From Melastoma dodecandrum (lineage: Eukaryota > Streptophyta > Magnoliopsida > Myrtales > Melastomataceae), in assembly GCA_029817715.1 (NCBI GenBank), contig JARUPY010000434.1:310001-374000 (forward strand): a DNA stretch of 64,000 nucleotides, in the 5' to 3' direction. Of this stretch, positions 10,769-22,562 are shown one piece after another; the stretch's first letter is position 1, and each line of letters starts with the position of its first letter. Both the position numbers and the translations under genes were made by a program. The notes beneath the pieces were generated by a model. That model did no database searches. It was not told where the DNA came from and saw nothing but the letters and a program-made list of their open reading frames with translations.

Positions 10769-11850
10769 TGTTCGCGTCGAAAACGGATCACGTCGGAAAT
10801 ATTTGGCAACGATACTCATAGGGTTTGTAGATGTGGTCGCCAGTAAGTAAATGAAACAGATTGAGGTAAATATGTGAAGTCTTACAATTAAAATAAGGTG
10901 CTTACAGCCATAAAAATAAAGCAAGGACGATGGTGCAACGTCGTAGACTTGCTTCTGGGCGCTGCAGACTAAGAGGTGAGGTCGTAGACTTGCCGCTGAA
11001 CGCTGCAGTCTTGCGAATTGGGACGATGGGGACGTCGTAGACTTGGCGATGGGCGCTGTGGACTTGTGGATATTGGCGATGGGGACGTCGTAGACTTGAC
11101 AACAGAGCGCTGTAGACTTGCGACTCTGGACGGCGAAACTGGTCTGCTAGGCTTGGTGAATGGAGTGTGGTTGAATGTAGAGGCGGATGTGGATACCTAG
11201 GCTACGGTTGCTCACCCTGGTGACGGAGTCGAAGGCGGAATTGCGTGCCGGGATTACGGTGGCTCGTCCTGGCGGTGGAATGCTGGCGGAGAGTTGTTAC
11301 CAGAGCTACGGTTGCTCACTCTGATGGTGGAAGTGAAGGCGGAGTTTGGCTGTCAGAGCTATGGTTGCTCACTCTGACGGTGGAAGTGAAGACCAATGAA
11401 ACTTTAAGAGTTTCGCGCAAGCCAGGGAATCTTAGCAATCTAAGGGGTGACGAGCAAATAAAGCTTATGTTGGCTAATTTGATCGTGTCTTTTCTAGGGA
11501 AGATCTCCTCCCTTTTATACCCGATCTGTTACGACCTCTGAAGATCCTCTAATCTAAACCACCCCCGTGGATCTCGGAGTCAACAAACTGTCCTTTAAGA
11601 CATGCCACTCGTGCGGACGTGGGTTGTAGACTCCACTGATTTCGGGGATAATTCATCCTTTGAGACGTGTGACCTGTGGGAACGTGGGCCGTAGACTCCC
11701 GCTGATCTCGGGGTCACTAATTAGCCATGTAGTTCATGTAGATTAGGGCTATAGGCCTGGTGCAAGCGTCCCGTCTTTTCTCTCATGGGCGCCGCGTCCT
11801 ATTGTGGGCTTCATCAGAGAATATGACCAAGATAGTCTATCATGTCAACA
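10769..11850 (-). repeat. 5' LTR of the Tat element (1082 bp)
   Basis: On the plus strand it starts TGTTCGCGTCG and ends CATGTCAACA, so it has TG...CA ends. It matches the left partial LTR and, more distantly, the LTRs of the short element at 34285-35568 and 37167-38429. Its first third holds a degenerate minisatellite (10940-11125). The middle holds repeated copies of a GCTACGGTTGCTCAC block. Confidence 0.92.
10940..11125. repeat. GTCGTAGACTTG minisatellite inside the Tat LTR
   Basis: The core GTCGTAGACTTG starts at 10940, 10981, 11034 and 11087, giving spacings of 41, 53 and 53 bases. Each core is followed by a similar GGCGCTG block. The LTRs at 34285 and 37167 carry the same array with point changes, so it belongs to the family and is not a local accident. 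Confidence 0.85.
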
Positions 11851-11855
11851 ATTAT

Positions 11856-13095
11856 CAACCTCTATAAAAAAAATTAGGACTTAGTAGTAAAAATTTTTAA
11901 CACAAAAATGAATCGATACTTAATGATTAAAATAAATTAGTAAAAATATATTAATACTTATTTGTCCTCATTGCTCTTCGGACCTTTTTCCTTTACCTTT
12001 ACTTGGTTGCTCAAGTCTTTCTAACCATGATTTATGACGACATCTTCGGTTATGGATGAGCAGTACAGTACATTCTATTCGGATGATCAAAGAACAGTTG
12101 TCTTCTCGTCAGGAAGTGGAAGAATTGTGAAGTAGAAAAAGAAAAAGACGTCGTGCGACTACAGTCATTGAAAAACAGGATTAAACCTAAGAGTAAAAGA
12201 AACATAATAAAAATAGTAAATTTTAAATTTAACCCTAGCCTAATGAAATAAAAAGGATAAGCAAAACCGTCGTCCTCGGATTAAAGATGGAGCACTTATG
12301 TTCCTAAAATGGAGATTATTCAGCTCCCGTTGGGGGAGAGTGTTAATAAAGTTGTGGGGTGAGAAGAAAACAATTTGTCGTCATACAATTAGAGTCGGCA
12401 ATTTACGACACAAACATGACAAGGTACGGTTTAAATGGGTCTGAATTTAGCGAAATGTGCATTTTACGTAAACGGATCGAGATGCAACATGGTAAATATG
12501 TGTCTGAATTCGAGTTTTAAATTAAACACGTTTAGACGCAGGTATGGCCCATTTAAATATAAAGATTTAAGTAAAAATTAAAACAATTCGTTATTATAGG
12601 TTATAATATATATAATTTAATTTTGAAATAGAAAAAATAGTAGTGAGACCATTGAAATATTAAACTGAATGAACGAATCTAAGCAACAACTCACAACGGA
12701 ATCATTCTAAAACATATTATGTTTACTCTTTTTCTCTCTGTTGTGAAATAATCTATTTACTAGATTTTATTTATTTGGATTATAAATCTAAATATTATAA
12801 TTTTAAATTGCAATGAATATATATACATTTGGTGTTTTATATTATCTATATATATATATGAATATATATGTGTATAGACACACATATACATATATATACA
12901 TGTGTACGTGTATACATATATACTTGTGCTTGAAGTTTCAAAATATAAACCCATTGTGATACGTCATGAACAATATTAATGATCACCCCTAGATACAATG
13001 TATTAAGGCTGTTTTTTTTTTATCTAATCTTCTCTTCTAACAACGACATGTCCTGTTTTCAGGGAGCGAGAGGTTTGTAAATATAAACATTTAAT
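11856..13095. other. AT-rich DNA without a recognisable gene; microsatellite at 12838-12928
   Basis: No reading frame here looks coding. A stretch at 12395-12560 has diverged ACGACAC/AACGGATCG-type words resembling the candidate element at 43865-44790. At 12838-12928 there is a TATA/TATGTG simple repeat whose centre forms an inverted repeat (TATATGTGT ... ACACATATA). Confidence 0.6.
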
Positions 13096-13099
13096 CAAG

Positions 13100-13716
13100 A
13101 AGTTGCACTCAATGTGATCGCTCTCTAAAAAAAATATATTAAATTGTACGCGCACCCTTGCATGATCATGTAATGCGCGTGACGGTTTACACGAGGTTCG
13201 AAGTCCACTCCCCTCAGTGGCCTCCGATTGCCATCTTGACTCAAGCATTGAGATTTGGCGGAATAAACAGATTTATTCTCCCTTAGTTTCAAATCGGGCC
13301 TGCTAGACCCACATTCGATCGACTCCAATTTCCTATGAGGGAGTCAAAGGCGACAGATGAAAGACGGGTTCTACCTAGGAAGATTTGGGGGATCGAGAGC
13401 GACTCGTGTTGCCGTCTCCTCATCTATGATGCTGCGTAAAAATGTGTTGTTGCTTAATCTATCTAAGTTGATATAGAGTCTTCACCAACTTAACTTTTTG
13501 AAAACTGTTTAACTCAAAAAATGATTTGGTTCGGGGATGCCTAATTATTAACTCGTACATTCACATTTGAAAAGACGACATTTGTTCCAAAAATATGTCT
13601 CTATTTACGGGTGCTAGACCCAATCCGGGAGTCAAGCCAGATTCATATCATTATTTTATATGTGATGGACCCGATTCGAACTTTTTGGGGTCGAATTCAT
13701 GCTTGTCTCATCAATA
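13100..13716 (-). repeat. Diverged fragment of an Ogre/Tat-type LTR edge
   Basis: The stretch with TTGGTTCGGGGAT and GACCCAATCCGGG runs parallel to 54310-54560, including the neighbouring GAGTCTTCACC (54330: GAGTCGCCACC). In the better copy this looks like a primer-binding site (minus strand GGTGGCGACTCC). I treat this as an old truncated copy of the same repeat. Confidence 0.5.
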
Positions 13717-15560
13717 TCAATCAATAAATCACAAGCAAAATCATCTGTTATGGGCATTTGATATTCATCAGTAGGTGTTGCGCAAATAAAATCCCTGAAG
13801 TCAATACACGACATGATCAAACACGGACTATGTTTGATTTCCATTCAATATATTTTGTAGTATGAATATAACAATCTTTAAACAATTTCTTAAGTTTATC
13901 ACTAGTTGAGTTACTTTATTTGACATTCGCTTGAGAGATTGCTTGAGTGGTTTATTCCATTCAAATATTTTTAATTTATGTTTAACTTCTCTCCAATCCA
14001 GGCATTTATAACTCAAGCGAAGTAGCCTTTATAGTCATGCAACACTTGTGCAATAGATTGGTATATGGTTTCCCTCGATAATGAGCAAATGTATGTTATG
14101 CGATTGTGTCTGTTTGTTCCTATGTTTACCTCTATCATGGGGTCGCACATAATAATAGAGGTATTATAGTGATCATAATAATCCAAATAATTGGAATATG
14201 CATCTACTTGCACGTTTTGAACTAAACGACTTCCACGTGTGTCTGCTCATACTCCTAACCGATATATGCTTGACCCTACAACTTTTAGACATTTAATAAA
14301 CGCATTACACCTGCCACATTTTACTTCATCGGACTTCATCGATTGATTCATTCTGGGTGTGGAGTCTCTCGGGCTCCCACTCCATTTGATCATGTTGTGT
14401 AACAACTCCTTCTGATGAATAGTCTCCTAATCCAGCTTCTTTTATGTCCTTGTCTGAAAGGGTGAGGTTTACACATGTGCTGACATTTTGTGCTTGTAGG
14501 GATACGTATCGTCTGGACCAGTTGCAGTGATTGGATGGTGCATCACTTATGGGCAAATATCATATGATACCAAGTACTTAAAGCCTTCGAATGGTAAGTC
14601 CATTGGTCTCTCAGTTGGGTCTTTCGGATCATATCTCTGCGTGAGTGTCTAGTCCTTCACTTGTTTCAATATTCCAACATATACACATGATATGTTAGTA
14701 CTTTTAATAATTTCCTCTCATATGACCATTTCGGGACCATTAAATAACTAACTCCCAATGTAATGTGGAAGGGATCATCCTGCCTTATGTAGTCAGCCTT
14801 TCCTTAGAAGAATGTTAAATGTTGGCATTATATCAATAACCAAGAAAGTTGTCTCTTGTTCATAAGGTCCCACTTGCAGGCGTAATGTTTCTATCCCATG
14901 AAAGGACAAACTTTCCCATTAAGACCACTGACTTTTATCTCTATCTTTTCATAACTGTAGATATCCCTTCCTAGATATTTGTAAACACTCAAGGGTAGAA
15001 CATTCACGGTGGCTCCGTTATCAACGAAGATACGTCCTAGAGGGACATCATTAAATGTTGTTTGAATGTGCAGCTGGTGCATACGTTTCCTAAGAGACTA
15101 AATTTGCCTCTGTAACCAATCCTCAAGGAAAGCTTAAGGTATTGTCAGAGACTTGTCATATATAAAAAGACTATATTACCTTCTGACGTCGTTTGTCCCT
15201 CTCCGGTGAACTCGACCGACAACATCAATGCGTCGTAATGTATATTAACTATTGGTTGTGTCGGTGGGGTGCCACAATTGAGAGGGTTACAATCACTGAA
15301 TGCATTTGAGCATATGTGCCATTCGTTGGGGAGCACTACCCTTACAATTTGAATTACGTCCTTACCTTTTGCAACAACAGTTTTGTGTGCTACTTGACTT
15401 AGGGCCATATGTTCCACAGTCTCGTCGGCACGCCCAATAACGAGGCCACCTTCATGAGTCCTTTCGTAACCTCCAAGTTTCGTCTCACTCAACAATAGTC
15501 CCTGGAGACTTCTTGGTTCATCATGCGATTGCCCTCAATTTCATTTTTAATTAATCTTTC
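13717..15560 (-). pseudogene. Degenerate Ty3/gypsy protease-RT fragment
   Basis: On the minus strand, a protease piece (15082-14891: IFVDNGATVNVLPLS) is followed by the protease-RT linker (14213-14013: INIGTNRHNRITYI-like, then LHDYKGYFA). An RT start follows (about 13844-13720: CIDFRDFICATPTDEYQMPI). This is the order of Tat/Ogre-type pol. All parts have stops and frame changes, and nothing past the first RT block remains. The DNGA protease variant is the same as in the Tat element at 7173-8453. Confidence 0.75.
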
Positions 15561-15849
15561 GAAATTCTCCACTCCCAAAGGACTCATGGGCAAGAATCCT
15601 TACTTGAAATCTTGCATGCTAAATCTATTTAGCACATTGTTAATATATGTACCTTGACTCAAAACCAGCAACATATTTTGTTTATCTCGGTATATTCTAA
15701 TAACTAAGATATAAGTCGCTTCTCCCAGATATTTCATCGAAAGACATTCTCCTCTCCAAGTCTTGGTCGACTCTGGACTATGGATATAAAAAATATATTA
15801 TCAACATCCAATATTAGGAACGCAACTTGCTCCCACTAACCTTTTATAA

Positions 15850-16480
15850 ATGCAAGGTTCCTATGGATTCTTGACATAGCCAAATTCTTTGACAACTTCG
15901 TTAAGTAGCAGATTCCAACTCTGAGATGTTTGATTTAGCCCATAAATAGACCTTTCGAGCTTACATATTTTTCTTCGTTTTTGGATGTAATGAAATCTGG
16001 ATGTTTTACCATAAATACTTCTCCCTGTAGCTTTCAATTCAAAAAAACGGCTTTTACATCCATCTGTCAAATCTCGTAATCCTTATAAACTACTGTCGCA
16101 AGTAGAATTCTAATTGCTTAAGCACGACAACCAGTGAAAACGTTTCATCATATTTAATTCCTTTACGTTGAGTGAAACTCTTAGCCACAAGCCTTGCTTT
16201 ATAGGTATTTATATTCCTATCTTTGTCAATCTTCTTCTTGAAGATCAACTTGCACCATATGGGTTTTACACCAACAGGTGCATCGACTGACTCCCAACTA
16301 TGATTTTATGGCTTCTAGCCATTTTTCGGAATCATTTGAAGCATTCCTCATAAGTCGACGGTTCATCATCCTCATGATATTAGTACTTCCCCAAGTTGGG
16401 TTACTAGCCTACCATATCTGCCTGACTCTCGGTGTACTCATGTCGAATTACGTTGATCTTTCGTTCCTTGAACAATTTCA
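15850..16480 (-). pseudogene. Degenerate Ty1/copia reverse transcriptase fragment
   Basis: The minus-strand peptide at 16070-15861 reads KICKLERSIYGLNQTSQSWN and VKEFGYVKNP, a clear match to the copia RT block KLKKSIYGLKQASRSWN and the part after it. Copia-like text upstream (to about 16400) contains multiple stops. The piece past YGLKQ, including the catalytic YVDD, is lost towards 15600. Confidence 0.8.
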
Positions 16481-16529
16481 GAAGTTGGAGTTGCTGGTAC
16501 TGGTGGTACTGATTCCCTAGTTTGTAGAG

Positions 16530-17570
16530 TATGAAATTTCTTCAAGACTTATTTTACTCTCACGACTCTCTTTAGAAATGAATTCTCTTCCCAAGAAAGT
16601 AGTATATCGATCAACGATAACTTTGTGCTCGCTTAGGAGATAGAAATAGTATCCATTTTTTTCCTTGAACCTACAAACAAACACTTTATCGACCTTGTTG
16701 GAAGCTTATCAGAATTATCATTCTTCACATAAGCATCATAGCACCATATCTTAAGATAAGACAAATTTTGTTTTTTTCTAAACCATAATTCATTAGGTGT
16801 TTATCTACTGACTTGGTTGGAACTCGGTTAAGCATGTATGTTGTTGTTTCTTAGGCTTAACCCAAAAATGATAATGGAAAGCTTAAATGACTTATCATTG
16901 ATTTAACCATGTCCATGAGTGTGTGGTTCCCACTTTCCGAAACATCATTCCACTCTGGTGTTCTAGGAGATGTGAGTTGTGAAACAATGTCACACTCTTT
17001 TAAGTAATCAAAGAACTCCTCGCTAAGATACTCGCAACCTCAATCACTTCGAATGGGCTTTATCTTCTTGCCTTGTTGATTTTCTATCTCATTTTTAAAC
17101 TCTCAAAATCTTTCTAAGGTTTGAGACTTAATGCCTCATTAAGTAGATATTCATATCTACTTAAATTGTCACTAAAAGTCACGAAGTAGGTATATACTTC
17201 TCCGGCATGAACTGGCAATGGCCCACACACATCCCTATGTATGAGTTTCCTTAGCCCTTTCTCCTTTCTTGGTCAATTTTCATTGTAAACACGCTTCACA
17301 TGTTTCTATGTGCTCTAATTCAAAAGAGTTCAAATTCAGTTACTCAGTCCATGAAACTGTGATGGTATAAATCTACTCAAGGAAATACATGTAGAGTGTA
17401 CCTTGCCTTAATTTGTATACGCGTTAACAGTAGGAAAAATCACCTGCAGGCCGTTTTCGAGAGCCTTAAGTTTAACTCCTCTAGCGGTATCCACGCACAC
17501 GAACAATTATTCGTGCTAGCCATTGGGACACACGTCTATTTTCTTGGAAGCTAATTTTGAGAGACTAAAT
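16530..17570 (-). pseudogene. Degenerate Ty1/copia integrase and gag-pre-integrase remnant
   Basis: Read on the minus strand through stops, 17100-16740 gives recognisable integrase-core phrases: the RGGEYL and TPEWN-like region, then the helix that follows it. It lies directly upstream of the RT fragment at 15850-16480 in the same orientation, so both belong to one decayed copia element. No catalytic set is complete. Confidence 0.65.
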
Positions 17571-17579
17571 GTTCTTCTT

Positions 17580-18500
17580 AACCCTATGACCAAATTTCCT
17601 TTTATATTAAAGTCTAGGATAATATTTTATTAATATAAAATATTTTTTATATTTTATTTTATCCTTTATTAATTTATTTCACTATGAACTTAGCTTTTGA
17701 CACCTCGACCTTAGCCCAAACTAAAATAAACTTTGGTCCAAAACTTGTCTAATAATTTCGGTCCACCGTAAAACCCATTAGCTTCCATTTATCCACAGTA
17801 AATTAATAATTCAATTAATTTTAATTCTATATTAAATTCTAGTATCCATTAGAACTGAATATATGGTTAGTTATAACGTGCTATTGTTTGCTACCCTCTT
17901 GGGTATACACACGGAGGGAGTGTAAGTCCATACACAAACTAAGATAACCCTTGAGAAACAGTTTTAAGACATCTAATGTGATAGAATAATATTCATGAAT
18001 CATAAATCATTAGGAACCGATTACTCTATAATTTAATCTCTTCATGTAACCGACATCTCAATTAGTTTGACGCAAAATACATCATCATAAAACTAATTGT
18101 TTCACTTGATTACCAAGATATAATAAACTAATTTGAATGTAAACCATTCCTACCATGGCCATGGATTTCAAAGTCACTAATATCTCTATCAAGTGGTTAG
18201 GATTTCAACTATTTAATCACGAGAACGATGAATCATATATTGACTAAACAATATTCTCTCGGTGTTTCATCATACACCCAACAACCGTATTATATACAAT
18301 CTGATTAGTGATTGATTTTAACGACATCAAAATACGTAAATTCCACACATAGAATAAATGAATATATCAAGTTAAAAGATCATTTACGTTCGTTCATAAA
18401 GAGGATCGAACAGTGATGTTCAATATGTTGTATCCTCTAAAGTGGGCCGTGTCAATATCCCTAATCTCACGGTACCCTTGAGTATAACTTGGATATTCTT
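17580..18500 (-). repeat. LTR-like repeat, upstream end of the decayed copia element
   Basis: Long stretches match 49500-49693 plus 53189-53840, for example GTAAATCCATACACAAACTAAG, CGACATC.CAATTA, and a block containing CCATGGCCATGGATTT. Its place just upstream of the minus-strand copia pol makes it the likely 5' LTR of that element. I could not fix exact ends. Confidence 0.55.
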
Positions 18501-20590
18501 TTCCTTGGTCTATTTGACCTTAGCTATACTTAGCGATATTTTAGATGTTTATGTCCCCTCTAAACATCTATTTGATAAAGGATATTTGAAATTAATATAC
18601 TCATTAATCTGTGAAACTTTATTATTAACAATTTTATTTGTAGAAAAGTAAAATAACTAATACTAAATAGTTGCCTTTATTAATTATTTATCCTAGAAAT
18701 ACAATAATGTGTCTCGACACACATACTACAACATTTTTAGCAAATAATGATAAAAAGTTTTGTCGCTATTCATACAATATTTGTCATAAGAAAAGTAACG
18801 TGACAAAAATAAATGTCACCATGTTTGTGGGGATAAGCTCGTCCTACTATATATGGTGACAAAAGCAATATTTATCAAAATAAAATTTAAATTGTGATAA
18901 ATAAATTTGTAGTAAGAGGTATTTGATTGTCATTACTTATATAAAAAATTATTTATTTATTTATTTATTAGTTTATGAAATTTTATTTTCAAAACTATTA
19001 AATATTTTTTAGATAAACTTCTTTTTTGTTTGTTAATTTTGGTGGCATGGGAAAAAGTAAATCTCATAAAAATCTATTATTTGGAACTACAAATAACAAT
19101 AAACCTAAAAAAAATAATAAATTTAAGAGAAAGAAAAAAAATGTAAAGATAATATTCTTAGTCTGCTAGCTTTCTTACATTGACTCCACTAAGCATTTCC
19201 CTCCTCAATCGATTTATGCAACTCGCATCTTATGTTCGATCAACCTAGTTTTCTTCTTGTTCTGTTCGCTTTCTTGCTTTAACTCCTAGAGAATCTACCT
19301 CCTCTATCGATTTATTCAACTCGGCTCTACATCTTATGTTCTCTTGTACTCAATTGTTTATAGAGCTTTGTTATTTGCATCGTTCGTACCTGAAAGGCAT
19401 CTTGGTCCTCCTGCAATTACCGTAGAAATAAAATAAAACAACATCCCTACTAATCGTAAACAAATGGTGAGAAATAAATGAAATAGGGAATAACAACAAT
19501 CTAAGATCTACCGATCGTATTTGTTTCTGGATGGGAAAAAAAGATGAAAAGTGATTTAAAAGAGAAAGGGAACTGATAAGCGAATGTTGTTAGAGAAAGC
19601 ATGGGAAGAAGATGGATTAGTAGGGTGGTTGAGAGCTTTTAACAGTTTTTTACATTGAATTTGAGTTACTTGTGAGATTTAAAATTATTTTTATATCATT
19701 TTTCTATAAATGTTATTCGTAAAAAAACAAATCATATCTTTGCTCACTAATATTTATAATTAAAAATACAAAATTATTAAAATATTTCTTTAATATTTTA
19801 TTATTAAAATTTATTTATTGACAAACCATCGTTTAAAATAATTTTTTTCTCATGCTTTCATATGAAAACAATTAAACATAATTAACATGTTCAAAAATAT
19901 TTAAAAAAGGTAACAAACTCATACTAAAAATATTATAAAAAAATCTAATTTATTTCTGCTTCTTTTTGTTACCAATTACTTTAAGTATTTTCTCATTTAT
20001 CAATGTTTATAGCTACAAATTGTTTGAAGTAGTCACAAATTAAATTATGCTGTGACAAGATACATTGACAAAATCCTCATGAACTACTATTATTTATTAC
20101 AAAAATCAATTTTATAACTAAAAGTGTATATGTAGAAACAAAGCGTTTTTTTGTTGTAAAGAAAAAGGATTTGTCTAAAGAGATCGTATTAGTGCACGCA
20201 CTAGCACCGTACCTTCTCCACGCCTTCCAGGTGGATCCCTAGATTTTGTCACCTCCCCACACGTCTCTAATTAGTAGGAAACAAATGAATCCATGGTCAT
20301 CCCACTCATTCTTGTTCATGTTGACTTACTCGTCATTCACGACTTCTTTCTAACACGTATTCATCTCGGAAACCTCTTTCTCCAGAAAATCCGACCACTA
20401 TCTATTTAGGCTGTCCACCTGATTAGGATGTTTAAAAGTTAAACCTTTTGATTTTGTATCTAGACTAGGACACCAAACCGACACATGGCTGCAGTTGTTG
20501 TTGGTCATACGGGCATGGACCCTTCATCCTAATTGGTGTATCAGCTACGACCCTGCCAGACGTGAATAACAAACACGTGTTCAATTCCAA
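18500..20590. other. AT-rich DNA; possible non-autonomous DNA transposon at 18727-20158
   Basis: No gene seen. The left side has CTACAACATTTTTAGC at 18727, and the reverse complement of the right side begins TTACAACAAAAAAACGC at about 20158. Both inner flanks have TGACAAAA-type words. This resembles the CACTACAA ends of CACTA-type elements, but the match is loose. A roughly 100-base duplicated text lies at 19177-19240 and 19277-19343. All of this is tentative. Confidence 0.3.
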
Positions 20591-21240
20591 GCTTGTCTAA
20601 GTAACACGTGAATTGTTCGTGCCACCCCGGGCAGGCGCATCGTACCAGCCTTAGTTTTCGACCACAAGAATTTTTGTCGTTTTGATCCCATGAATTTCGT
20701 CGGTCCACTGAAATTCATCGATCTCGATCTTAGCCAGTCGTTTCACGTGTTTAGCACGTGATATTCCACTTACGACCCGTCCATTTACCTTCCTTTCTTT
20801 TCTGGGCAAAACAAGACAATCCCGCTCTCGCTGACATCTATCGACCCTCCGTACCCAAAGCCCGCTTCCACCACACAGTCGTTCATGAATCACGACCGCC
20901 GGCGAAAATCACGTTTTATTCAATATAATATTGTCACGTTCGTTGAACCTAAAAATGTCGTACCTGATGAAACGATAAGTTTGGTTATGTCCTTGTGAAT
21001 AACATCCCGGCTTTCTCCACTGCCCGTGATTGTCCCTCGTTTTAAGAAACGGAGTTCCTCAAATAATCAGAAGGCCGCCTCGGCTTCCTTTGATGCGAAG
21101 GCGTGATGGTTTTACCCATATATGACAGTCGCAAGGCTCTCTTATATCATGTTTGCTTCGTAACCATGGAAACACTACCACCATATATGCTTAGCTAGGA
21201 AGTTTTCTTTTGAATTTAACGTCATAAATTAACAAAGATT
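20590..21240 (+). repeat. Remnant of a CYP79 gene unit: upstream-type and downstream-type flank, gene body missing
   Basis: 20590-20955 matches 22160-22440 and the reverse complement of 47725-47920, which lies about 650 bases upstream of CYP79 copy 2. 20975-21240 matches the DNA after the stop codon of CYP79 copy 1 (reverse complement of about 40045-40290), including ATCCCGGCTTTCTCC and AAACGGAGTTCCTCAAATAATC. Upstream-type and downstream-type flanks now touch, as if the coding region between them was deleted. Orientation is opposite to the two CYP79 genes. Confidence 0.7.
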
Positions 21241-21429
21241 GTTTTGTTTACGTTTATGCTAAAGTGGCATGAGTTTTATTTCTTAAAAAATGGAGTTAAA
21301 CCAAAAAGCGATTTAACTACTAAAATCGAGTTTAATCATGAAGCAAGTAAGAATGGAAATATCAAGTTTGATATAATCTAAAACAACTAAAATCATTAAC
21401 ATTCTTTTTCTAAAAAACAAGTCCTTAAA

Positions 21430-21590
21430 ACTGGTAATGTCCACGATGAAGATATGGGTGACTGAGTTTATAATTTGTTAAGGCTGCCATCGATGATGTC
21501 TTGTAAGGAGATGACGTATTCAGCAATAAATGTTAGCGTAGTTTCACAATCCTTGTAAAATACTTGTAAAAAATTCCTTTAAAGTAAGAT
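21430..21590. repeat. Dispersed repeat, second copy at 38905-39060
   Basis: Both copies share a run of matching words in the same order: AATG.CCACGA, GACTGAG.TTTATAAT, GATGATGT.TTGTAAG, TTTCACAAT.CTTGTAAAA. Here it directly abuts the CYP79 fragment; at 38905 it lies beside unrelated DNA. Nature unknown, no coding signal. Confidence 0.6.
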
Positions 21591-21599
21591 AGGTGGGAA

Positions 21600-21868
21600 C
21601 AGTAAGGTTTGGGACGACCCACATAGGTTCAACCCCGAGCGCCACCTTCGGGACGGATGCACCAACATGGTGCTTACGGAGCCAGACCTACGTTTCATTT
21701 CATTCAGCACTGGCCGCAAGGGTTGGCCATGGGTTTTCCTGGGACGAGCCAGCAGGATATCCTGGGATCGATCTGTCGGAGTCGGAGCACGACCATTTCC
21801 TCGCTTGGCCAGTGACTGTTACGGCAGAGCCTCGTCTTCCGCTGCTGCATCTTTACATGTCTTTCTAA
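21600..21868 (+). pseudogene. CYP79 C-terminal fragment lacking the heme-binding cysteine
   Basis: The translation follows exon 2 of the CYP79 genes: [13 protein letters not shown], then [17 protein letters not shown]. In the intact copies the next residues are CIAASLGT and the L helix. Here two deletions remove them and shift the frame, which resumes at [20 protein letters not shown] and runs to the normal stop region (HLYMSF). Without the cysteine that ligates heme iron no P450 could form. The left edge at about 21595 is abrupt, in the middle of exon 2. The downstream flank to 22150 also matches that of the real genes. Confidence 0.9.
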
Positions 21869-22562
21869 GGTTTATTGGTCGAATATTTCATGGCATAAGT
21901 GGATAATAGTAATATTATATGTCACCCATTCTTGATATTACTTGATGTACGTCACCGCCGAGGTTTGGTGACCATGTATTTTTTATTTATCAAAGAAACA
22001 AAATGTCTCTTCCCTCGAGTAAATCTCATTTCTCTCGAAAAAGACAGGGGTAAAGGAATTCCCGTCACCGTAACCGTGGAAGTTTGGTTTTGTCCTCGTG
22101 AATCACATCCCGGCTTTCTTCGTTTTCAGGAAAGGGAGTTGCTCGAATAATCATTGTGATCCCCAAACTCTGAATTGTTCGTACCAACCCGGATAGGGCA
22201 TCTACCAGCCTTAGTTCTCGACCACAAGAATTTTTGACGTTTTGATCCGATGAATTTGGTCGGTCCACTGAAATTCATGGAGTTCGAACTTAGTAATTCG
22301 TTCCACGTGTTTAGCAAGTGATATTCCTCTGATGATCCGGCAATTAACTTCCTGTCCTTTTGGGGCAACAACAAGACAATCCCCCGTGATATATCTATCA
22401 CCAAACGCCCCTACCACCGCACACTCATTCAAGGACGCGGCTAATATTCCGTGGATGATATCTCTCGTTAGTAGGATACAATAACTTACTGTTTTATACT
22501 TTACGAAATAACGCAGTGGTTTCGTACTGAAGAGAGATACCACCCACGGGAGATTAGCCACG
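21869..22562 (+). repeat. CYP79 unit flanks: downstream flank followed by the next unit's upstream flank
   Basis: 21869-22150 matches the DNA after the stop of CYP79 copy 1 (reverse complement of 40190-40497), including GTCACCCATTCTTGAT and CTCGAGTAAATCTCATTTCTCTCG. 22160-22440 is a second copy of the upstream-type block at 20590-20955. The order end-of-gene then upstream block is what a head-to-tail gene array would give. No coding sequence follows; a copia element and a duplication interrupt the array. Confidence 0.65.

Larger units (their letters stand above)
1..11850 (-). mobile_element. Tat-lineage Ty3/gypsy LTR retrotransposon (left LTR cut by window edge)
   Basis: The right LTR (10769-11850) and the left partial LTR (1-516) match along their length, and both end in TCAACA. 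The minus-strand order is LTR, primer-binding site, gag, protease, RT, RNase H, a second RNase H, integrase, polypurine tract, LTR. Two separate RNase H domains plus a long region between integrase and the 3' LTR carrying an antisense gene are known marks of the plant Tat lineage. The coding part is broken by several frameshifts, so this copy is probably not autonomous. Five bases after the right LTR read ATTAT; the matching target duplication would lie left of the window and cannot be checked. Confidence 0.93.

Noticed and set aside
12760..12954. Open frame of 64 codons rich in Tyr and Ile
   Set aside because: It is the translation of a TATA/TATGTG microsatellite.
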